Below are positions 44,618 through 49,857 of a stretch of 49,857 nt of DNA, piece by piece. Both the position numbers and the translations under genes were made by a program. The DNA is from Priapulus caudatus (taxonomy: Eukaryota > Priapulida > Priapulimorpha > Priapulimorphida > Priapulidae). The notes beneath the pieces were generated by a model. That model searched no databases, had not been told where the DNA came from, and saw nothing but the letters and a program-made list of their open reading frames with translations. The first letter of the stretch is position 1, and every line of letters begins with the position of its first letter. The stretch covers positions 1,191,732 through 1,241,588 of the forward strand of contig NW_014577074.1 in NCBI RefSeq assembly GCF_000485595.1, in the 5' to 3' direction.

Positions 44618-44809
44618 CTTGTCATATATTTGGCTCACACTTATAAACTGAGAATAATCTAATCCAATGCTACGAACCATGCAGCAAGTTTCCTATAATT
44701 TAGCATGTGATTGAAATCATAATTTGCTAAACCTGGTGGTGTATATTCGTAGTTTCAAGAACTAACGAGTTAATATCCTACATGACTCCACAGAAAATCA
44801 ATATAATTG

Positions 44810-45409
44810 TTAATAAATCTCTTCTAGGAAAAATGACAAGTACAACATTACATGGTTCAATGCCTTGACGATCAGGGTATGATCAAACCAACACTTCTCC
44901 AACTTTGAAACAGTATCTGGGTGTGTGTAGTCAAGGTTATCAAACAAGTGACTTCTCATAACATACTGTTCATAGAAGAGCGAACGGAAATCGTAAACCC
45001 ACTGCAGCAGTTCTGCTGGTGATGGCACTGTTGCAGATGCCTGAGCAAACTCCTGAATGGACAAGTCTAATGAATTCTGCACAGATTCAATGGCATCTGC
45101 TTCCTTGGATATCCTCTTCTGTATCTTGTGCAAGGATAGCAGGACAGATTGCAATGTCAGTGTGTAGGTTTCAGCCTCAAGTGTTACTTTAGCTGCCAAC
45201 CTGTCCTTGAGATCTGGAAACTCTTGCAACAGTGTACACGAGGATGGCGTCACCACAGAAACAGTCGACAACTGTTCACAGATGTTCACAAGACGTTCGA
45301 ACGGCATGCGTGCACTCTCAGAATGTGATTTCCAAGCAACTGTTTCAGACTGCAAAAGCTTGAAGAACTTCTGAAGTTGGACGTACAGAGTACTGACCGA
45401 CTCAGGCAT
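44810..45409 (-). CDS. AIRIM: AFG2-interacting ribosome maturation factor homologue (C1orf109-like)
   Basis: An intronless 199-residue frame, ATG at 45407-45409, stop TAA at 44810-44812. It matches the C1orf109 family in length (about 200) and at fixed points: FPDLKDRL at 64-71 (FPDLKERL in human), a central predicted coiled helix (LSLHKIQKRISKEADAIESV), a SPAELLQWVYDF segment like SVADMLEWLQDI, and the C-terminal LSFFLEE. Otherwise it is all-helical, soluble and free of catalytic motifs. The human protein sits in a complex with the AAA-ATPases SPATA5 and SPATA5L1 and with CINP, and acts in late cytoplasmic 60S subunit maturation. The gene starts 32 bp after the SPTSS stop codon on the same strand and ends 129 bp before the distal possible ATG of cyclin L. 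No AATAAA is visible in either gap. Confidence 0.82.
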   Translation of the reverse strand: MPESVSTLYVQLQKFFKLLQSETVAWKSHSESARMPFERLVNICEQLSTVSVVTPSSCTLLQEFPDLKDRLAAKVTLEAETYTLTLQSVLLSLHKIQKRISKEADAIESVQNSLDLSIQEFAQASATVPSPAELLQWVYDFRSLFYEQYVMRSHLFDNLDYTHPDTVSKLEKCWFDHTLIVKALNHVMLYLSFFLEEIY

Positions 45410-45441
45410 TTATGACTTCTTATTTTGCGTAGCACTCTCGC

Positions 45442-45717
45442 CTAATTGGTTGTGTCTCCAAACTCTGCGTAATCCAGGTTTAAACCAAAGTATGCCAACA
45501 TGTTCTTCGTGTACATTGGCAAGAATGCATATGTAGTATAAAGACCCATGCTAAATAACGATACAACCACGGTATTGAACAGAACACGCTCCCATGGTTC
45601 TAACATATACAGAGCCGTGTTCAAAAGGTACTGCAGGTAAACCCATGACACAAAACTGGACAGCCTGGAATAATACCCTTGTTGGTAACGGGTAGGACTG
45701 TTTTCTGAATCGGCCAT
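45442..45717 (-). CDS. SPTSSA: serine palmitoyltransferase small subunit
   Basis: An intronless 91-residue frame, ATG at 45715-45717 in a strong context (GGC ATG G), stop TAG at 45442-45444. The core YLQYLLNTALYMLEPWERVL matches the SPTSSA/SPTSSB signature (YYQYLLVTALYMLEPWER) nearly residue for residue, followed by one membrane helix (VVVSLFSMGLYTTYAFLP). Small subunits bind the SPTLC1-SPTLC2 heterodimer in the endoplasmic reticulum membrane, raise its activity and set acyl-CoA choice in the first step of sphingolipid synthesis. At 91 residues it is longer than the human forms (71-76) because of extra residues at both ends. A and B forms cannot be told apart here. It is first in a three-gene same-strand cluster. 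Confidence 0.9.
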   Translation of the reverse strand: MADSENSPTRYQQGYYSRLSSFVSWVYLQYLLNTALYMLEPWERVLFNTVVVSLFSMGLYTTYAFLPMYTKNMLAYFGLNLDYAEFGDTTN

Positions 45718-45907
45718 GCCAGCAATGTAGAATCAGTACCTTGTATTTGTATTCCAATGGTGCCACATATGCTCTGAAATGCAATCGTAATGTACTTGTT
45801 AGTGTGTGAACCAAGAACCACACATATATCAGTCAGTTCAGTCTTATCAAATATACTGGTCAGTGATGGATATCACATCAGTTATAGTTACTGTGGTATG
45901 CTCATTA

Positions 45908-46180
45908 AGGCCAAAACAAAATATAGGTGTGGTTACGTTTTCCCGACCGACCCTATTTATTCCCAGCGACCCTAAACATTTTAATTGTCAATTTTCTTTA
46001 AAGTAAAAAAAAATAAAATAAAAATGAATTGGTCAGTTCCTGCTTCAAAAGGCACAACGCACATCCTTCGGACATGGTTCGTAAATAAAATATTTCAAGA
46101 AAATAAAATGTTTTCCCTACCTACCTATCCTATTTTTTTCGGCATGTAACGGTAACCACACATATATTTTGTTTTGGCCT
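45908..46180. mobile_element. MITE with AGGCCAAAACAAAATAT ends
   Basis: 273 bp. Left end AGGCCAAAACAAAATATAGG then GTGTGGTTAC; the right end is the complement with one extra AT pair. AT-rich interior. The target duplication is unclear (TTA on the left, AAT on the right). It lies about 190 bp upstream of the SPTSS start codon. Confidence 0.7.
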
Positions 46181-46454
46181 AATGCAGATATTGATTTCAC
46201 CTTTGTAATTTACTTATCAACCAAACCAAACATTTAGTAGCCAGTTCAATGTGTAATAACTGATTCAGTCTGTATCAACATGAGAATGCAAGGGAAAAAA
46301 TGCTTCAGGCACTGACTCTTGATATGACTGAACTTTTGGCAGGAAAGAAATATATGTCAACAAGTGTTATCAAAACCATAACTTAAGTTTACTTGCCACT
46401 TGATTCTACAGTACACTCACAATCAATACCACGGAATTAACCAATACCACCAGT
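46181..46454. other. unassigned stretch
   Basis: No gene or repeat recognised. Confidence 0.25.
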
Positions 46455-46697
46455 TAAACAAGTGCCGCAGTGCGACAGGGCTCATCTGGTGTCTGGTGTT
46501 CTGCTGATAAATTCATTTGTGCATAGCAAGACGTCTTATACATGTATAAGTCTTCTTTATTCTTGTTTGACTTTCGTAGCCAATTCGAACAAATATACCG
46601 CTGAAACAAAAAAGTTTTTCAATCGCTCCGTCCGACCATGTCCTCAGAAAATGTCTAAAATTTGCCCTGTGCCCAATTGACCTTTGACCTGTGACCT
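46455..46697 (-). mobile_element. family S fragments in reverse orientation
   Basis: 46459-46492 is the reverse of the distal family S block (AAGTGCCGCAGTGCGACAGG). 46615-46697 is the reverse of an interior block (CAATCGCTCCGTCCGACCAT, TTGACCTTTGACCTGTGACC). The order fits one internally deleted reversed copy. Confidence 0.6.
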
Positions 46698-46714
46698 CTT
46701 TTTTCGTGAATTTT

Positions 46715-46850
46715 TTCTTTCTCCACCAAAAAGTGTTGCTAGTTGTAAGCTATTGGAGTACCCTGAAATGGCTCTAGATTGCATCTCAGAGCTTACAATT
46801 TTCAAAAATGTTCTGGCCCCCAGACCCCCATAGAAGTCCCCGATGTGTAC
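46715..46850 (+). repeat. dispersed repeat family B, copy 2
   Basis: Near-identical to 8025-8155, with ACCAAAAAGTGTTGCTAGTT and ATTGCATCTCAGAGCTTACA. As at 8 kb it is next to family S sequence, here on the other side and in the opposite relative orientation. Confidence 0.7.
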
Positions 46851-46921
46851 CAGACTACCAGTCTGTCTCTCTGCTGTCAAAGTGGAAAGTCGTAGTTACC
46901 AAGGAGCTACATATAACAACG

Positions 46922-47020
46922 ATGTGGCGTTTCCTTAATTGTGAGCCCCCGGCAACGAAGAATAAACAGTCATCCGACGAAAGGAAGGAAAAACAGAGGG
47001 ATTATGATTATGGACATTGA
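46922..47020 (+). pseudogene. possible N-terminal relic of a hAT-type transposase
   Basis: A 32-codon frame beginning MWRFLNCEPPATKNKQSSDE with a charged ERKEKQRDYDYG end and then TGA. Animal hAT and ZMYM-like transposases often begin with a M-x-x-F/Y-L segment followed by a Ser/acidic/Lys stretch. The resemblance is weak and the frame stops at once. Confidence 0.2.
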
Positions 47021-47475
47021 TAATGACTAATAAACATAAGGAAGAACATGATATGCTGTTTTATTACTGTAATTTGCTCCAAAATTGGCGGGCCTGCAGC
47101 TTTTAGAAGTTATAGGCCCTGCAGGCCTACAGCTTTTTCTGCTCGGTGGCAAACACTGGTCTATAGTACTAGTAGTAGTAGAACTTGAAGTCAATGACAA
47201 TAGAAAATCAGGGTACACGTTGTTACCTAATAACCCCGTAAGTAATGATAGTCTTCAAAGTCCACGGGATAACGAAGATGGAGAATCCGGGAAAGACGTT
47301 GCTAAGCCATTTTTGGGAAAACGTTACATGCGTAACACGGACTCACTTTTGATGTAGATAGAGTGCAAAACGACAGTCATCTACACTATGTTAGTATATT
47401 CGCATCTGTAGTGTAACGTCATAAACTGATTCATACTACTACTAGTGTTACACAATTAGTCGGCCATCTAGAGCC
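47021..47475. other. unassigned stretch
   Basis: A 90-codon plus-strand frame (47085-47357) has a plausible polar second half but no family match or splice context. GCAGGCCTACAGCTTTT and GGGCCTGCAGCTTTTAG repeat at about 47088-47133. Confidence 0.25.
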
Positions 47476-47572
47476 TGCTACTGGTACTACTAGTAATAGT
47501 ACTACTAGTACTACTAGTAATAGTACTACTACTAGTACTACTCGTAATAGTACTACTACTATTACCACAGGC
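47476..47572. repeat. TACTAG-type trinucleotide/hexanucleotide repeat
   Basis: Irregular TACTACTAG and TAATAGTAC units over about 95 bp, ending beside a CACAGGCACTTG element end. Confidence 0.85.
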
Positions 47573-47604
47573 ACTTGAAGCATTTCAATAAAATATAATG
47601 CTAA

Positions 47605-48342
47605 CTAAATACGAAATCTATTTACTACAAAATTCTTAATGTTTCTATAGGCCTACTCTCTTTCACCTATTATTGCTGATAGTTTCCTACCATTGCATTA
47701 CCGGCTGCCATTGCTCTAGCGACGCGACTGTTGCACGCTTACACTAATATATAGAGCAGGTAAGAAAGCGCAATCCCAAAATTCGCACGACGCTCGCTGC
47801 ATTTCACACGATTTCAACACAAATACACATCCAACAGCTTCCATCTTTGTTTCTCCTTCAAGAACAGTGTTCACTTGTTATAAAAACATAATGTTGCTAA
47901 CAACGCTGCTTTCCGCTTCCCAAAATGCAGTGCGCCGCCTTTAGCCATGTACTTAAGTTTGTAACATCCAGTGCGCAGTGCTAGCGAACGCGAGAATTTC
48001 GTCGGTCTTTGTGTGATTTCGCGTGACACAGCTCGGTTACGAACAGAGACATTATGTTTTTATAACAAGTGAACACTGTTCTTGAAGGAGAAACAAAGAT
48101 GGAAGCTGTTGGATGTGTATTTGTGTTGAAATCGTGTGAAATGCAGCGACCGTCGTGCGAATTTTGGGATCGCGCTTTCTTACCTGCTCTATATTAGTGT
48201 AAGCGTGCAACAGTCGCGCCGCGAGAGCAATGGCAGCCGGTAATGCAATGCCAATGGTAGGAAACTATCGGCAATAATAGGTGAAAGAGAGTAGGCCTAT
48301 AGAAACATTAAGAATTTTGTAGTAAATAGATTTCGTATTTAG
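47605..48342. repeat. long inverted repeat with ~290-bp arms
   Basis: The left arm (47605-47893) begins CTAAATACGAAATCTATTTA and ends CTTGTTATAAAAACATAATG. The right arm (48050-48342) is its reverse complement with few mismatches, for example CTCCTTCAAGAACAGTGTTC on the left against GAACACTGTTCTTGAAGGAG on the right. The spacer is about 156 bp and less AT-rich. No ORF and no clear target duplication. The right edge abuts the next inverted-repeat element. Confidence 0.88.
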
Positions 48343-48698
48343 GGCGCAAATCCACTTTAGGCACCTTAGGTATCACGAAGTGATGCACAGATTTCTGTGT
48401 ATCATCAACTGATGCACAGACTTTCCGTATATCAAGGAATGATGCAAAATCCCTATTAGTAATAGGACGTTAAAAAATAACGTAAATAGGACGTAGGTAA
48501 ATCCCTATTAGTAATAGGTAGTTAGTATTACCCTAACTCTAACCCTAACAGTAACACCATTCGTGATACCTAAGGTTATACTTTATGACTTAGGGTTAGG
48601 GTTAGGGTTAGGGTTTTTGCATCATTCCTTGATATACGGAGTCTGTGCATCAGTTCATCACTTCGTGATACCTAAGGTGCCTAAAGTGGATTTGCACC
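48343..48698. mobile_element. 356-bp inverted-repeat element with internal telomere-like repeats
   Basis: Ends GGCGCAAATCCACTTTAGGC and GCCTAAAGTGGATTTGCACC. Subterminal ATCACGAAGTGATG and ATATCAAGGAATGATGCA also appear inverted. CCCTAACTCTAACCCTAAC lies at about 48532-48550 and a TTAGGG run at about 48592-48615, facing each other. Non-coding. Confidence 0.8.
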
Positions 48699-49143
48699 GC
48701 GCACAGTGACAGTGTCAGTGGCACACGCCATTTGATTTGACAACACACTTACCTTGCATTTTACTACCTACACATATAACGCCGAATTAAATACTCACTT
48801 ATCGACCGCCTGCTTGCTTCAGGGTAATGCCAGAATCTAATTTAAAACACATAGAGGGGAAAGGTATGAAGATAACGCAGAAATCACACTAAAACTTAAA
48901 TTTTTTCTATCGTAAACGCGGCCATTTTGCGATAGTGGCGCCTCTACAACTTCATCGTCATCGTCGTCGTCCACGCATAAAACAATATGTGATTTATGTG
49001 TTTTACGTTATTTTATGAATGTTTTTCTTATGTTACGCATACACATATTTTTATTATACATACATATTGACTACTTTGCTATATTAATTTGACCTTTTTT
49101 TAAATACACTCCTAATTGTATTACAATCAAGATTCTAGAGCCC
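48699..49143. other. unassigned stretch
   Basis: Short CATCGTCATCGTCGTCGTCC repeat at about 48953-48972. No gene seen. Confidence 0.3.
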
Positions 49144-49152
49144 TACCAAAGA

Positions 49153-49276
49153 TAGCTCTAGTACTATAGCCCGCTTACATTAACTGCCGCTGGCCATGCC
49201 GCTGCCGCTGGCCTGCCGCTGGCCATACATTAAATGCCAGCGGCAGTTAATGTAAGTGGCTATAGTACTAGAGCTA
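49153..49276. mobile_element. 124-bp hairpin MITE with perfect 9-bp target duplication (copy 3)
   Basis: Ends TAGCTCTAGTACTATAGCCC and GGCTATAGTACTAGAGCTA, flanked by TACCAAAGA at 49144-49152 and 49277-49285. The arms continue inward (TTACATTAACTGCCGCTGGC against its complement), and the loop has extra GCCGCTGGC units. It sits inside or beside a LINE-like tail. Confidence 0.88.
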
Positions 49277-49285
49277 TACCAAAGA

Positions 49286-49646
49286 TAAATACACAAAATG
49301 CATTACACGAGATTTTGGTCCTTGAGACATTTGGGCACTTTTTATAACAGCAGCAGCAGCAGCACCATAAGCAGCAGCACTTTGAACAATCAGATTACTA
49401 TCTTTGCAAATTGTATTTAATTTTACACTTTATATTTTGGCATAGCAGCAGGAATTTTTAAAATCAGAAATGAATATAGTCTTGACAAGATTAGAATCTT
49501 TACACATTTTTTACACAAATTATTCATTTGTTCTACAATTTGATGCACTAGTAACTCCGCTGCCTCCAACGTTTCAACTTTTTCAATTAGACGTTTTAAT
49601 ATTATGCGTAAAACTATTATTATACCGGTATATATATATGTATATC

Positions 49647-49707
<61 letters not shown>

Positions 49708-49857
49708 TGCCCTATGGCTGTGGTAGTAGAGAGTTCCAAGCCTTAATTTCAGTAAAAAAATTCCCCATTACACCCAACTCTTGGTGTGAAAACGTACATC
49801 TTAAGCCTGCCGCACACGGTGTGTTTTGTGCTGCGCCATCGGCCACGCGTGGCTGAT
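49286..49857 (-). mobile_element. LINE 3' end, degraded, running off the window
   Basis: AT-rich tail (ATACACAAAATGCATTACAC, TTTTGGTCCTTG) like that at 18.9 kb. On the minus strand at about 49805-49728 it encodes MGNFFTEIKAWNSLLPQP, the same C-terminal RT-ORF pattern seen at 19187-19280. A (CAG)n tract at about 49349-49376 and a (GT)n tract interrupt it. Confidence 0.5.
49648..49702. repeat. (GT)n microsatellite
   Basis: About 55 bp of pure GT inside the LINE-like region. Confidence 0.95.

Noticed and set aside
44618-44680. Upstream ATG for cyclin L
   Set aside because: In frame, but with T at -3; the ATG at 44617 has a better context and the extra residues match nothing in the family. Not excluded.
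48592-48615. TTAGGG run as a chromosome end
   Set aside because: Only a few units, inside an inverted-repeat element, with unrelated sequence on both sides.
1-49857. tRNA and rRNA genes
   Set aside because: I looked for the GGTTCGAATCC-type T-arm and rRNA-conserved blocks and saw none; a covariance search could still find degenerate ones.

Overview
This is a piece of a metazoan nuclear genome, most likely from an AT-rich marine-type invertebrate. The genes have GT-AG introns, encode animal-wide nuclear and mitochondrial proteins, and are separated by long AT-rich stretches full of small inverted-repeat elements. I cannot name the species: no ribosomal, mitochondrial or lineage-specific marker is present, and the recognisable proteins are conserved across animals.

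Layout. 1-0.4 kb: tail of an unidentified ORF, then a TTA-flanked MITE. 0.4-3.4 kb (minus): a PIF1-type helicase with a C-terminal PHD finger, split so that its P-loop exon is not seen. 5.0-5.6 kb (plus): terminal exon of an unidentified protein with an RFX-like segment. 6-10 kb: repeats. 10.0-13.8 kb (plus): complete six-exon mitochondrial elongation factor G2 gene (GFM2, 777 aa by my splicing). 14-26 kb: repeats, holding a probable 64-aa single-pass membrane protein gene (15.24-15.43 kb, minus) with a CRE upstream. 26.5-28.3 kb (plus): SERTA-domain gene. 28.5-40 kb: repeats and unassigned DNA, including a 0.6-kb duplicated segment. 40.1-45.7 kb (minus): a tight head-to-tail cluster of SPTSS (serine palmitoyltransferase small subunit), AIRIM (C1orf109-like) and a six-exon cyclin L gene. 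46-49.9 kb: repeats, including a long inverted repeat with arms near 290 bp.

How the genes relate. GFM2 works in mitochondrial ribosome recycling; AIRIM homologues in 60S ribosome maturation; cyclin L in transcription-coupled splicing through an RS domain; SPTSS in sphingolipid synthesis. There is no shared pathway. The notable feature is architecture: SPTSS and AIRIM are only 32 bp apart with no poly(A) signal between them, and AIRIM ends 129-192 bp before cyclin L begins.

The mobile DNA is the richest part. Several element families have target-site duplications that can be read directly: a 63-124 bp hairpin family with perfect 9-bp duplications (three copies), a 271-bp family with a 9-bp duplication and internal telomere-like CCCTAA repeats, a piggyBac-like TTAA element and TTA-flanked Harbinger-like elements inside cyclin L introns, and a hAT-like element with an 8-bp duplication. 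All exon boundaries and protein names come from reading translations by eye and recalling families; no search was run.
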